From Tianweitania sp. UT-5YL-CI-8 (lineage in GTDB: Bacteria; Pseudomonadota; Alphaproteobacteria; Rhizobiales; Rhizobiaceae), in the NCBI RefSeq assembly GCF_030010215.1, contig NZ_JASCRR010000004.1:308291-372290 (forward strand): DNA of 64,000 nt. Reading direction: 5' to 3'. The position numbers and the translations under genes were made by a program. Within the stretch, counting starts at the first letter, position 1. The number at the start of each line of letters is the position of its first letter. Below are positions 55,789 to 64,000 of the stretch, in pieces. The notes beneath the pieces are model-generated. The model was not told the origin of the DNA, ran no database searches, and saw only the letters and a list, made by a program, of their open reading frames with translations.

Positions 55789-56679
55789 TCACAAGCCGAA
55801 GCGGGCCCAGAGCGAACGGTCTTCGGCAGCATCGATGAAGCCCGTCGACGCCGCGGCAGCAATATCGCCAGCCGAGGAGCCCAACAAGCCGCGCCCGCGC
55901 CCGAACAGGCCGCGCGGCGGGGCGATAAGCTTCATCTTGGTCTTGGGGCCGAAGCGGTCGCGTAGCACACTGCGCATATCGCCGAGGTCGTCGACCAACC
56001 CCAGTTCGACACCCCTGATACCGGTCCAGAACAGGCCGGTGAACAGGTCCGGATCGTCCTTCAGCTTGGCGCCACGGCGGCTCTTGACCAGATCGATGAA
56101 GGTCTGGTGCACTTCGAGCTGCAGCGCCTTAAGACGCTCTACATCTTCCTGCTTCTCCGGCTTGAAGGGATCGAGAACGGATTTGTTCTGCCCGGCCGTA
56201 TGCACGCGGCGCTCGACGCCGATCTTCTTCATCAGATCGGTGAAGCCGAAGGAGGCGGAGACCACGCCGATCGAGCCGACGATAGAGGACGGGTCTGCGA
56301 TGATTTCGTCGCCTGCGACCGCGATCATATAGCCGCCCGACGCCGCGACATCCTCTACGAAGACCAGAACGCGCTTGTTCTTTTCCACCGCGAGATCGCG
56401 GATACGCTTATAGATCAGCCGCGACTGCACCGGCGAACCGCCCGGCGAGTTGATCGAAATCGCCACCGCCGGCGCTTCCTTGATGGCAAAGGCCTTCTCG
56501 ATCAGCCCCGCGGTCGAGGCAAGCGACAGGTTCTGCCGGAACTGGCCACCGCCGGACATGATCGTTCCATGCAGCCGGACCACAGGGATCGTGACGTCGT
56601 TGGAACGCATGGATTTCGGAAGCAGACGGCGGAGAAGGGCCAAGCAGATCATCCTTTCAAGACTACGGTCGAGAGCCAT
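55789..56679 (-). CDS. S49-family peptidase (SppA/SohB-like)
   Basis: A 296-residue serine peptidase. It has IPVVRLHGTIMSGG, VAISINSPGGSPVQSRLIYK, VFVEDVAASGGYMIAVAGDE (the catalytic Ser in AASGGY) and ADPSSIVGSIGVVSASFGF; the general-base Lys lies downstream. Length fits the short SohB/S49C type, possibly degrading signal peptides or membrane-protein fragments. A membrane anchor is weak: the N-terminus MALDRSLERMICLALLRRLL is only moderately hydrophobic. ATG at 56679; an ATG nine codons on (56652) is the alternative. It is followed by the small membrane protein of the ispE operon. Confidence 0.92.
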   Translation of the reverse strand: MALDRSLERMICLALLRRLLPKSMRSNDVTIPVVRLHGTIMSGGGQFRQNLSLASTAGLIEKAFAIKEAPAVAISINSPGGSPVQSRLIYKRIRDLAVEKNKRVLVFVEDVAASGGYMIAVAGDEIIADPSSIVGSIGVVSASFGFTDLMKKIGVERRVHTAGQNKSVLDPFKPEKQEDVERLKALQLEVHQTFIDLVKSRRGAKLKDDPDLFTGLFWTGIRGVELGLVDDLGDMRSVLRDRFGPKTKMKLIAPPRGLFGRGRGLLGSSAGDIAAAASTGFIDAAEDRSLWARFGL

Positions 56680-56719
56680 GTAGGGATTTGCCGGCCAACC
56701 GCAATCCTGAGGCTGTGGT

Positions 56720-57520
56720 TCAATCGCCGAAAAGCGAGGCGCGGCCGTTGACGATGTCTTCGGCACGGGCCGAAAAAGCCTCGCCCGCATCGTGCAGCAC
56801 CAGCGGCGGACAGAGCGAGAGCGGCCCCCGCGCCGCGCGGATGCCACGCAGGACGATGCGGATTGCGGGGAGATCGGCGCGAGGATGGATGGGCACAATC
56901 TGCACGGAACCGAACCGGCCCTTCACGGCATCGAGCAGCGGAGCGAGCGCATCGGGACGCGCAATCACCGCCACCCCGCCACGCGGACGAACCACGGCCG
57001 CGGCACTTTTCATCCAGCGCTCAAACAAGCCGTCATCCATCACATGCGCCTTTTGCCTCAGCGGATCGGGCGTGGCGCGGTCATGCGCTGCATTGAAGGG
57101 CGGGTTCATGATGACGAAATCGAAGCTGTTGTCGGCAAGGCCGGCCTCGACGCGCGCCCTCCCCGTCAGCTCGACATCCGCGCGGATCACTTTTGCGCGA
57201 GATTTCAGCCCTGCATTGGCCGGATGGGCGAGCGTGGCTTCGGCATAAAGCGCCATTTCCGGCATGATTTCGACGAGCGTGACACTGGCAGAGGTGCAGC
57301 GCGATGCCACGGCAAGACCGGCAGCGCCCGCGCCCGCGCCGAAGTCGGCGAGATGGCCGGCAAAGGCGGATGGGACGCTAGCTGCCAACGTCATCGCATC
57401 CATGCCGGCACGATGCCCGGCCTTGGCAGGCTGCACCAGCCAAAAACCGCCGCGATGGAACGCGTCGAGCGTGGTCGCGGCCGGCTCGCCGGCATCAGCG
57501 GTCTCAGGCTCCGCTGTCAT
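56720..57520 (-). CDS. tRNA1(Val) (adenine(37)-N6)-methyltransferase-like, TrmN6 family
   Basis: A 266-residue class I methyltransferase. The AdoMet loop is HLADFGAGAGAAGLAVASRC and the catalytic loop DFVIMNPPFNAAHDRAT (NPPF), characteristic of N6-adenine/N5-glutamine modifiers; FHRGGFWLVQPAKAGHRAGM is the usual N-terminus of TrmN6/YfiC-like proteins. tRNA m6A37 methylation is the best guess. It starts at the ATG at 57520, overlapping the DUF2007 stop by 4 nt, and the S49 peptidase follows 40 bp on. Confidence 0.88.
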   Translation of the reverse strand: MTAEPETADAGEPAATTLDAFHRGGFWLVQPAKAGHRAGMDAMTLAASVPSAFAGHLADFGAGAGAAGLAVASRCTSASVTLVEIMPEMALYAEATLAHPANAGLKSRAKVIRADVELTGRARVEAGLADNSFDFVIMNPPFNAAHDRATPDPLRQKAHVMDDGLFERWMKSAAAVVRPRGGVAVIARPDALAPLLDAVKGRFGSVQIVPIHPRADLPAIRIVLRGIRAARGPLSLCPPLVLHDAGEAFSARAEDIVNGRASLFGD

Positions 57521-57741
57521 TTCTGTCGGATTTCCTTGGCAATGCCGGCCGCTGTCATCAGTTCGCGCGCCTCCATCAGATCGTCCTCCGCGATCATGAT
57601 GCGTCGCGGCAGCACGCCGATGGACCCGTCGAGCACGCTCATATTCTCGTCGGCTACGAAGCAGTCGATGCCGGAGTCGCGCAGCAGCGACTGCACGAAG
57701 GATATGGTCACCGCATCATTGGTGCGCACGAGTTCGATCAT
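57517..57741 (-). CDS. DUF2007 small protein
   Basis: A 74-residue protein matching DUF2007 (putative signal-transducing domain): MIELVRTNDAVTISFVQSLL, RDSGIDCFVADENMSVLDGS and PRRIMIAEDDLMEARELM, which resembles the ferredoxin-like PII-type folds. Function is unknown. Translation is coupled to the TrmN6-like gene by a 4 nt overlap, and the pair is divergent from the polyprenyl synthase with 154 bp between the starts. Confidence 0.88.
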   Translation of the reverse strand: MIELVRTNDAVTISFVQSLLRDSGIDCFVADENMSVLDGSIGVLPRRIMIAEDDLMEARELMTAAGIAKEIRQK

Positions 57742-57895
57742 GGTTCGGTCCTAACGTCTGGTTGCGGCTTCCTGTGTATATGGTAGGGCGGGCCGCGCCA
57801 ATTCGCCACTTGCGACGGTAGGGCTTGCCGACCTAGAGTCCGCCCGCGCGACGGAGCCTTGGCTTTGTCTCACGGGTTTGACGGGAGTGGTAGAT

Positions 57896-58912
57896 TTGGG
57901 TGTGGTTCTGAACATCGAACAGGGCAAGCGCGAACCGGCGACGATCCAGGCCCTTCTCGACATGACGGCGGTCGACATGGGCCGAGTCAACAAACTCATC
58001 CTGTCCAAGGCCGGCTCGGACGTTGAAATGATTCCCGAAGTGGCGAACCATCTGATCTCTTCCGGCGGCAAGCGTCTGCGTCCGATGCTGACGCTGGCCG
58101 CGGCTCAGATGTTCGGCTATTCCGGCGAAAACCACGTCAAGCTCGCAACCAGCGTCGAGTTCATGCACACAGCGACCCTGTTGCATGACGATGTGGTGGA
58201 CGAGAGCGATCTGCGGCGCGGCAAGAAGACCGCGCGCACCATCTGGGGCAACCAGGCGAGCGTGCTCGTCGGCGATTTCCTGCTCGGCCAGGCTTTCAGG
58301 ATGATGGTCGAAGTCGGCTCGCTGGAAGCGCTCGACATCCTTTCGGCAGCCGCGTCGATCATTGCAGAGGGCGAGGTGATGCAGCTTGCAGCGGCAAAGA
58401 ACCTCGACACCACCGAGGACGAGCATTTCGCCGTCATCAAGGCGAAGACGGCAGCGCTGTTCTCGGCCGCAGCCGAAGTCGGGCCGGTGATCGCCAAGGC
58501 ATCGAAGAACGACCGCGCTGCACTGCGCTCCTACGGCACAAATCTGGGCCTCGCGTTCCAGCTGATCGACGATGCGCTGGACTATGGCGGCTCGAGCAAG
58601 GATCTCGGCAAGAACACAGGCGACGATTTCCGCGAGGGCAAGGTGACGCTCCCCGTCATCCTTGCTTATCGGCGCGGCACCAGCGACGAACGCGCCTTCT
58701 GGAAGAGCGCTATTGAGGACGGCAATACCGACGATGCGGCCCTGGAACGCGCAACAGGGCTGATGACGCGTCATGGGGCTATTGCCGATACCATAGGCCG
58801 CGCAAGCCATTTCGGCGAGATCGCGCGCGATGCACTGGCGCCGCTGGCAGCCACGCCACAAAAGGCAGCGCTGATCGAGGTGATCGATTTCTGCATCCGT
58901 CGCGTCGTATAG
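57896..58912 (+). CDS. Polyprenyl (octaprenyl-type) diphosphate synthase
   Basis: A 338-residue trans-prenyltransferase making the ubiquinone side-chain precursor from IPP and an allylic primer. The first Asp-rich motif is TLLHDDVVDESDLRRGKKTA (DDxxD) and the second FQLIDDALDYGGSSKDLGKN (DDxxD). GGKRLRPMLTLAAAQ binds diphosphate. Chain length (octa, nona or decaprenyl) cannot be read; decaprenyl is common in rhizobia. The TTG at 57896 is favoured: a GGGAG box precedes it and the protein then begins LGVVLNIEQGKREPATIQAL. Upstream TTG and GTG codons are in frame. UbiA at 44.7 kb would use its product. Confidence 0.95.
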   Translation: MGVVLNIEQGKREPATIQALLDMTAVDMGRVNKLILSKAGSDVEMIPEVANHLISSGGKRLRPMLTLAAAQMFGYSGENHVKLATSVEFMHTATLLHDDVVDESDLRRGKKTARTIWGNQASVLVGDFLLGQAFRMMVEVGSLEALDILSAAASIIAEGEVMQLAAAKNLDTTEDEHFAVIKAKTAALFSAAAEVGPVIAKASKNDRAALRSYGTNLGLAFQLIDDALDYGGSSKDLGKNTGDDFREGKVTLPVILAYRRGTSDERAFWKSAIEDGNTDDAALERATGLMTRHGAIADTIGRASHFGEIARDALAPLAATPQKAALIEVIDFCIRRVV

Positions 58913-59142
58913 GACACGCCGGGCTTCGCCAGGCGCGGCGTTTGTCACGGCCTACGGGCGGCCACCTGTCCCACCGATGCCACAGTTAGGCCCTTTCTTG
59001 ATAAGGTCGCCTAATAGTGTGCCAAACCGATTGAAGCCTGTCCGCAAAAAGGCCATGCTTCTGCGATTACGGTTTCATGGGGCAGCCGATGGCCCTAACG
59101 CGGGTTGGCGCTTGGCTGAAAACCCGGCAGGAAGGACGTGAT

Positions 59143-61182
59143 ATGCGGCTAGGACGCGCGAGCTGGATCCTGAGCATGGCGGCGGTGGCGAGCATAGCCA
59201 TTTCGGCGCCTTTCGCTTATGCAAAAGACACACCCGAAACCGTACAGGTCGGCTCTTTCTCAGGCGCGTTCCTCGCTGCCAGAGTGGCCGAAGTCGACAA
59301 CGATCTCGACACCGCAATCGCCTATTACAAGCGCGCGCTGGCCTTCAACCCCAATGACGTGCAGCTCAAGCAAAGCGTGTTGCTGGCGCTGATCGCGCAG
59401 GGACGTTTCGACGAATCGCTGCCTTACGCCGAGATGCTGAAGACCGTTCCGGACGTCGAGCGCTTTTCGCGTGTCGCGCTCGGCGTAGATGCCATCCGCA
59501 AGAAGGATTATCCGGCCGCCGAGACATGGCTGAAGCTTGCGCTGCAATCCGACCTGGATCGGTTGATCACCGGCGTGATGAGCGGATGGGTGAAGCTGGG
59601 CACCGATCAGAAGACGCAGGCGATCGAGGCCGTCGAAAAGCTTGAGGGACCGGAATGGTTCGGGCTTTTCCGCTCCTATCACGCCGCGCTGATCGCGGAT
59701 GCTGCGGGGCTTAACGACAAGGCCGACCAATCCTATCGCGCCTTCATGGACAATGTCGCAGCCGGCGGCAGCGCGCCCGAGACCTGGATGCGCGGTGCGG
59801 AAGCCTATGCCCGCTTCCTGGCGCGCCAGGGCAAGAAGGACGAGGCGCTGGCGATACTCGACCGCGCGGACGAGTTTTCCACCGGACGTCCGCCGATCGC
59901 CGCCCTCCGCGAGCAAATCCAGAAAGGCGAGACCATCGCACCGCTGGCCGCCACACCGGCCGATGGGTCGGCCGAAATCCTGCTGAATTTGGCGACCGCG
60001 CTGAACCGGGGCGGCGGCGAACCGTTCGTCCGCCTCTATCTGCAATATGCGCTGGCATTGAAGCCGGACAGCGACGAGACGCTGATGCAACTGGCCGGCG
60101 TGGCCGAACAGTTCAAGGATGGACAAGCCGCAATCGACCTGTATCGCCGCGTGCCCGAAGCATCCCCGCTCAAGCGCATGGCCGACCTGCAGATGGGCCT
60201 GAACCTTGCCGACCTCGACCAATATCCGGAAGCGGTCGAGCATCTGAAGAAGCTGGTCGCCGCCACGCCTGACGACATGCGCGGCTATCTGGCGCTGGGC
60301 GGAGTGTATTCCTCCAAGGAGGACTACCGCGACGCGGCCGATCTCTATGACAAGGCCGTCGCCACGCTGACGACGCCGAGCCGCGCCACCTGGAACATCT
60401 TCTACCAGCGCGGCATAGCCTATGAGCGGCTGAAGGAATGGAGCAAGGCTGAGCCGAATTTTCGCAAGGCGCTCGAACTCTTCCCCGATCAGCCGCAGGT
60501 GATGAACTATCTCGGCTATTCCTGGGTCGACATGCACATGAACCTTGAGGAAGGCCTCGACCTGATCAAGCGCGCCGTCGAACTGCGTCCCAGCGACGGG
60601 TATATCGTCGATTCGCTGGGCTGGGCGTATTATCGCCTTGGCCGCTACGAGGAAGCCGTAAAGGAACTTGAGCGCGCGGTGTCGCTGATGCCGAACGATC
60701 CCGTGCTGAACGACCATCTGGGCGACGCCTATTGGCGCACCGGCCGCAAATTGGAAGCGACCTTCCAGTGGAGCCACGCACGCGACCTGAAGCCCGAGCC
60801 CGACATTCTGGCGCAGGTGCAGAAGAAGCTCTCCGAAGGCCTGCCTCCCGCCGACAAAGCCGAGGCGGAAAAGCCCGCCGAGCCTGCCAAGGTCGAAGCA
60901 CAGCCTGTCCCTGCGACACCGGCGGAGCAGACCGAAAAGAAAACCGAGGCGACCCCCGCGCCAGCGGTCATCGAAAAGACCGAGGCAGCGGCACCCGCCG
61001 AGGCTGAGGTGGTGCCGGCGGTCTATACCGTCCAGCCCGGCCAGTCGCTGTGGTCCATCGCCGACCGTGTACTGGGCAATGGCGAGCGCTATCGCGAAAT
61101 CCTCAGGCTGAACCCGCAATTGCGCGGCGACCCCGCGCGCCTGCATCCCGGCCAGGAATTGACGCTGCCCGCGGCGCGGTAG
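59143..61182 (+). CDS. Tetratricopeptide-repeat protein with C-terminal LysM domain
   Basis: A 679-residue exported protein: signal peptide (MRLGRASWILSMAAVASIAI...AYA), then many TPR units covering about residues 45-560 (for example AIAYYKRALAFNPNDVQLKQ, AEPNFRKALELFPDQPQVMN, AVKELERAVSLMPNDPVLND). A Pro/Ala/Glu/Lys-rich linker runs about 565-625, and a single LysM (VYTVQPGQSLWSIADRVLGN, 627-679) ends it. TPR-only versions are usual next to ispB in rhizobia; the LysM suggests peptidoglycan binding. The start is the ATG at 59143, with AGGAAGGA upstream; an earlier ATG lacks a signal peptide. It may scaffold envelope complexes. Confidence 0.88.
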   Translation: MRLGRASWILSMAAVASIAISAPFAYAKDTPETVQVGSFSGAFLAARVAEVDNDLDTAIAYYKRALAFNPNDVQLKQSVLLALIAQGRFDESLPYAEMLKTVPDVERFSRVALGVDAIRKKDYPAAETWLKLALQSDLDRLITGVMSGWVKLGTDQKTQAIEAVEKLEGPEWFGLFRSYHAALIADAAGLNDKADQSYRAFMDNVAAGGSAPETWMRGAEAYARFLARQGKKDEALAILDRADEFSTGRPPIAALREQIQKGETIAPLAATPADGSAEILLNLATALNRGGGEPFVRLYLQYALALKPDSDETLMQLAGVAEQFKDGQAAIDLYRRVPEASPLKRMADLQMGLNLADLDQYPEAVEHLKKLVAATPDDMRGYLALGGVYSSKEDYRDAADLYDKAVATLTTPSRATWNIFYQRGIAYERLKEWSKAEPNFRKALELFPDQPQVMNYLGYSWVDMHMNLEEGLDLIKRAVELRPSDGYIVDSLGWAYYRLGRYEEAVKELERAVSLMPNDPVLNDHLGDAYWRTGRKLEATFQWSHARDLKPEPDILAQVQKKLSEGLPPADKAEAEKPAEPAKVEAQPVPATPAEQTEKKTEATPAPAVIEKTEAAAPAEAEVVPAVYTVQPGQSLWSIADRVLGNGERYREILRLNPQLRGDPARLHPGQELTLPAAR

Positions 61183-61208
61183 GCGTTTCAAAAAGCAAGA
61201 TTTTAGAC

Positions 61209-61237
61209 GGCCGGGATTTGTCCCGGCCTTCATTTTT
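61209..61237 (+). terminator. Rho-independent terminator behind the TPR-LysM gene
   Basis: An 8 bp stem GGCCGGGA (61209-61216)/TCCCGGCC (61221-61228), loop TTTG, then a T-rich tail TTCATTTTT. It lies 27 bp after the TPR-LysM stop and 5 bp before the end of the convergent glycosyltransferase gene. Confidence 0.8.
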
Positions 61238-61241
61238 GGCG

Positions 61242-61751
61242 CTACCGCTTGAGCGGCGCGACCCAGATTTCGGCATCCAGCCTTTTCGTAGCAACACCCC
61301 TGGCTAGCGCCTCGGCGCCTGACGCCTTGCCGGCGAGCGAAGCCGCCTGATGCTTGCTGATCACGAGCCCTTCGGTGAGCGGACGCCGTCTGCCGAAGAG
61401 GCGGGACAGAAACGGCGCGCGGCTCGCCTTGGCCTGCGAGAAGCGCGCGGCAATCGTCTGACGGCCGGTGTGCGCCAGCACCTCGTCCGTCCAGCCGTCG
61501 ACCAGACGCGCGCCCGGCTCCAACAGCAATATCCATTCGCACCTGGCCTGGCGGATGCCGGCGGCGACACCGCCCTGCCCGACATAATGGCAGCCGGCAT
61601 GGTCGGCGACGCGCTGAGTCTGGTCGGTCGACCCGATATCGCAGACGATCACCTCGCGCACGATCCCCTCCACCGCGCCGCCGACCAGCGACGCCAGCGT
61701 GCGGGCCAGAGCTTCCTCGTCATTTTTGGTTTCAATCACGACACTGAGCAT
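61242..61751 (-). CDS. Small GT-A (family 2-like) glycosyltransferase
   Basis: A 169-residue protein with the start of a GT2 fold: MLSVVIETKNDEEALARTLA, VREVIVCDIGSTDQTQRVAD (donor-binding Asp) and ARCEWILLLEPGARLVDGWT, where DxD would be expected but LLEPG is present. The metal-binding DxD is therefore missing, and the acceptor half is cut short to FGRRRPLTEGLVISKHQAAS. It may be inactive or use a different site. It stands alone, convergent with the TPR-LysM gene and divergent from the radical SAM gene. Confidence 0.75.
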   Translation of the reverse strand: MLSVVIETKNDEEALARTLASLVGGAVEGIVREVIVCDIGSTDQTQRVADHAGCHYVGQGGVAAGIRQARCEWILLLEPGARLVDGWTDEVLAHTGRQTIAARFSQAKASRAPFLSRLFGRRRPLTEGLVISKHQAASLAGKASGAEALARGVATKRLDAEIWVAPLKR

Positions 61752-61916
61752 TCATGACCCTTAACAGGCTGTGGCTGAATTTCGCAACCACGCCCAAACC
61801 GCGATTCGAGTTTGATGCAAACAAAGTTCTTGCTTTGTTCTCATTTTGATGATAGGAATAATTTCATGAAAGCGGCTTGAAGGCCGATACTCGAAGCTCT
61901 TGACGGAGGCATAAGC

Positions 61917-63071
61917 ATGGAACCGATAGCCCGCGCAGATGTTGCGGCCTTCAGAAGCGGAGGGTCTGCGATGGCCAATGCGATGATCGACGGCAGCGGC
62001 GTGCGCGTGCATGAGGACCGCAGGCGCGGTCGAGGGGCGGGCGTCAACCCGTCGGGCCGGTTCGAACCCGTCAGCCGCCATGTCTTCGACGACGGTTGGA
62101 GCGGACTTGAGGAACTACCGCCGTTCAAGACCGAAGTTCAGGTCGAAAAGCCGCGCACCATCATCACCCGCAATGAATCGCCCGACATTTCCTTCGACCG
62201 TTCGATCAATCCTTATCGCGGCTGCGAGCATGGCTGCGTCTATTGCTTCGCAAGGCCGACGCACAGCTATATGGGGCTATCGGCCGGGCTGGATTTCGAG
62301 GCCAAGCTGTTCGCCAAGCCGGATGCGGCCAAGCTGCTCGACAAGGAGTTGTCCAAAGAAGGCTACCAGCCGCGCACTATAGCCATCGGGACCAACACCG
62401 ACCCCTACCAGCCGATCGAGAAGAAGTGGCGCATCATGCGCGAGATTCTCGAAGTGCTCGAAGCGCGCAACCATCCCGTCGGCATCGTCACCAAATCGGC
62501 ACTGGTGACGCGCGACATCGACATCCTGTCGCGCATGGCCGAAAAAGGGCTGGCCAAGGTGGCGGTGTCGGTGACGACGATGGATAGGCTTCTCGCGCGC
62601 ACGATGGAGCCAAGGGCCGCGACACCGACGCGCCGGCTGGAAGCGATCCGCGAACTGTCTTCCGCCGGCATTCCGACATCGGTCATGGTCGCGCCCATCA
62701 TTCCCGGCCTGACGGATGCGGAGATCGAGCGCATCCTCGATTCGGCCAAGGCGGCGGGTGCGACGGAAGCGGGTTATGTCGTGCTGCGGCTGCCGCTGGA
62801 AGTCAGCCCGATCTTCAAGGACTGGCTGCTTAGGCATTACCCCGACAGCTACCGGCACGTCATGTCGCTGGTTCGGTCGATGCGCGACGGCAAGGATTAT
62901 GACAGCGAATGGGGCAAGCGCATGCGTGGCGCAGGCCCCTATGCCTGGCAGATCGGCCGCCGCTTCGAAATCGCCGCGCGACGGCTTGGGCTGAATGCCA
63001 GGCGGGAATCGCTGACCACGGAGTTGTTCAAGCCCGCACCGCGCAAGAACGAACAGCTGATGCTGCTTTAG
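61917..63071 (+). CDS. PA0069-family radical SAM protein
   Basis: A 384-residue radical S-adenosylmethionine enzyme. The cluster motif is [20 protein letters not shown], with three cysteines (C-x3-C-x2-C) for the 4Fe-4[21 protein letters not shown] and [20 protein letters not shown] are blocks of the PA0069/Rv2578c family, related to spore photoproduct lyase. Its role is unknown, perhaps nucleic-acid repair. It starts at 61917 with GGAGG eight bases upstream. rnhB follows 106 bp downstream; radical SAM-rnhB neighbours are common in this order. Confidence 0.92.
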   Translation: MEPIARADVAAFRSGGSAMANAMIDGSGVRVHEDRRRGRGAGVNPSGRFEPVSRHVFDDGWSGLEELPPFKTEVQVEKPRTIITRNESPDISFDRSINPYRGCEHGCVYCFARPTHSYMGLSAGLDFEAKLFAKPDAAKLLDKELSKEGYQPRTIAIGTNTDPYQPIEKKWRIMREILEVLEARNHPVGIVTKSALVTRDIDILSRMAEKGLAKVAVSVTTMDRLLARTMEPRAATPTRRLEAIRELSSAGIPTSVMVAPIIPGLTDAEIERILDSAKAAGATEAGYVVLRLPLEVSPIFKDWLLRHYPDSYRHVMSLVRSMRDGKDYDSEWGKRMRGAGPYAWQIGRRFEIAARRLGLNARRESLTTELFKPAPRKNEQLMLL

Positions 63072-63165
63072 CCGATCAATGCGGTTCGAACGTCTCCCGT
63101 CTGGCCCGTCCCCGGCCCAAGACGGAGCCCTCCCTGCCATTGCCCCACAAAGGCAGGAAGGACTT

Positions 63166-63229
63166 GCGGAGAATCGGATGGGGTGCGAGTCTCGGCCCAT
63201 TATGGCTCGCACGCGTACCGATTCTCCGC
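63166..63229. promoter_or_regulatory. Long hairpin with three GANTC sites over the rnhB start
   Basis: A 12 bp outer stem (63166-63177 with 63218-63229), a 5x5 internal loop, a 7 bp inner stem (63183-63189 with 63206-63212) and a 16 nt loop. GANTC occurs at 63171-63175, 63187-63191 and 63220-63224. The likely ribosome box GGAG (63168-63171) lies in the stem and the ATG (63178) in the internal loop, so folding would hide the start. Confidence 0.6.
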
Positions 63230-63876
63230 TTCTCTTCGACCTGCCCGAAGGGCCCGATTTTTCCTTCGAGACGAGGGGCATGGCACGTGGTCTCTGGCCG
63301 GTTGCAGGCCTTGACGAGGCAGGCCGCGGCCCGCTTGCGGGCCCAGTCGTCGCGGCTGCCGTCGTGCTCGATCCGCAGCGCATCCCCGACGGATTGAACG
63401 ATTCCAAGAAGCTGAGTGCTCTGCAACGCGAAGAGCTCTTTCTGCAGATCCTGGGCTCGGCGCTGGGTGTGGCGGTCGCTTCGGTTTCGGCCGAGGGCAT
63501 CGACCGCAGCAACATCCTTAAAGCGAGCCTTGAGGCGATGCGGCGGGCGCTGGCGGCGTTGCCCATCCCCGCGAAGTCCGCGCTTGCCGACGGCCGCGAT
63601 GTGCCTCCCGGGCTCGCCTGCCCGTGCGAGGCCCTGATCAAGGGCGATCAGCGCTCGCAGTCGGTTGCCGCCGCTTCCATTGTCGCCAAGGTCACCCGCG
63701 ACCGGATGATGGCAGCTTTCGGGGCTCAGGACCCGCGCTACGGTTTTGAAATCCACATGGGCTACGCCACCGAACGTCACCGCAAGGCCATCGGCCAGCA
63801 TGGCGCCTGCGGACGCCTGCACCGCGTGTCGTTTTCTCCGTTCAGGGTGGATGCGGCTGAGAAAGAAGACCTCTAA
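63178..63876 (+). CDS. rnhB: Ribonuclease HII
   Basis: A 232-residue RNase H2-type enzyme removing ribonucleotides from DNA. The acidic site is seen in [20 protein letters not shown] (DEAGRG), then [31 protein letters not shown] and [17 protein letters not shown] (metal-binding region). The ATG at 63178 has a GGAG box at six bases and is preferred; a later ATG (63202) sits in the hairpin loop, and an earlier one lacks a box. In many rhizobia rnhB lies directly upstream of ccrM; here ccrM is some 58 kb away at the window's left end. Confidence 0.96.
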   Translation: MGCESRPIMARTRTDSPLLFDLPEGPDFSFETRGMARGLWPVAGLDEAGRGPLAGPVVAAAVVLDPQRIPDGLNDSKKLSALQREELFLQILGSALGVAVASVSAEGIDRSNILKASLEAMRRALAALPIPAKSALADGRDVPPGLACPCEALIKGDQRSQSVAAASIVAKVTRDRMMAAFGAQDPRYGFEIHMGYATERHRKAIGQHGACGRLHRVSFSPFRVDAAEKEDL

Positions 63877-63909
63877 AACAGCCGATTGTTTGGTGGCCTA
63901 GCATGGCCA

Positions 63910-64000
63910 TCAATTCTTAACAGCGCGCTTCTTCAGCCGTGCAGTGAGGCGTTCGCGGCGAGGGGCCGAAAACAAAAGGCTATCGAAGACGAAACTGTCC
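63910..64000 (-). CDS. C-terminal end of an unidentified protein (runs off the window)
   Basis: A minus-strand frame open to the window edge ends at a TGA (63910-63912), giving at least 29 residues: DSFVFDSLLFSAPRRERLTA, then RLKKRAVKN. The basic, arginine-rich tail has no recognisable motif. It would be convergent with rnhB. Only a short piece is visible, so it may equally be a chance frame; I report it because it is uninterrupted to the boundary. Confidence 0.35.
   Translation of the reverse strand, partial: DSFVFDSLLFSAPRRERLTARLKKRAVKN

Noticed and set aside
59260-61542. 760-codon minus-strand frame across the TPR-LysM gene
   Set aside because: It is antisense to a gene with a clear signal peptide and repeats, and its own translation is low-complexity without motifs.

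Overview
This 64 kb window is chromosomal core DNA of a high-GC alphaproteobacterium, most likely of the order Hyphomicrobiales (Rhizobiales) and close to Mesorhizobium/Phyllobacteriaceae. The signs are a CcrM-type GANTC methyltransferase, an aa3 oxidase operon with a CoxF-type small protein, an RgsP-like polar growth protein, RIME-like rhizobial repeats, and families typical of the group (IalB, DUF1344, DUF6101, RT0821-type lipoprotein). Genes are tightly packed, often with 1 or 4 nt stop/start overlaps. I see no phage, insertion sequence, CRISPR array, rRNA or tRNA gene. Assignments come from reading motifs by eye; no database search was run.

Layout. 1-6.3 kb: the 5' end of smc, a DsbA-like lipoprotein, a DciA-like protein divergent from mutY, two HAD hydrolases, ccrM and a lipoprotein. 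6.4-12.6 kb: a plus-strand run thrC, M16 peptidase, RimJ-like acetyltransferase and an RgsP-like GGDEF/EAL protein. 12.6-14.7 kb: YqgE, a DsbD-alpha-like protein and a peroxiredoxin. 14.7-23.8 kb: minus-strand respiratory region ctaC-ctaD-ctaB-coxF-ctaG-ctaE, a terminator, then DUF983, SURF1, ispH, thrB and rnhA. 24.1-27 kb: ialB, tldD and cobB. 27-33.1 kb: minus-strand HDAC-like, xseB, pirin, dxs, tlyA and an RNA methyltransferase. 33.2-43.9 kb: ribB with a degenerate RibA half, aroC, DUF1344, a phosphatase, fabI, a DnaJ-type chaperone, a lipoprotein, pdxH, enoyl-CoA hydratase, acyl-CoA dehydrogenase, a small zinc-ribbon protein and purD. 44-47.2 kb: YefM-YoeB and HigBA-like toxin-antitoxin pairs flank ubiA and DUF6101. 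47.2-57.7 kb: a D-2-hydroxyacid dehydrogenase, threonylcarbamoyl-AMP synthase, a secreted unknown, then glyS, glyQ, moaB, ispE, a small membrane protein, an S49 peptidase, a TrmN6-like methyltransferase and DUF2007 on the minus strand. 57.9-63.9 kb: polyprenyl diphosphate synthase, a TPR-LysM protein, a small glycosyltransferase, a PA0069-type radical SAM protein and rnhB.

Connections. ispH, dxs and ispE supply the MEP pathway, while ctaB, ubiA and the polyprenyl synthase use its products for heme O and ubiquinone, feeding the cta oxidase. thrB and thrC complete threonine synthesis from separate operons.

The most unusual signal is in glyS. Two copies of a roughly 124 bp RIME-like palindromic repeat lie in frame inside the coding sequence, each adding about 43 residues, and a separate roughly 200 bp palindromic element sits directly behind the gene. 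Other points of interest are a hairpin with three GANTC sites over the rnhB start, a HigBA-like pair whose promoter predicts a leaderless toxin mRNA with the operator in the spacer, and a YefM-type TGTACA operator. I found no complete, previously undescribed multigene system.
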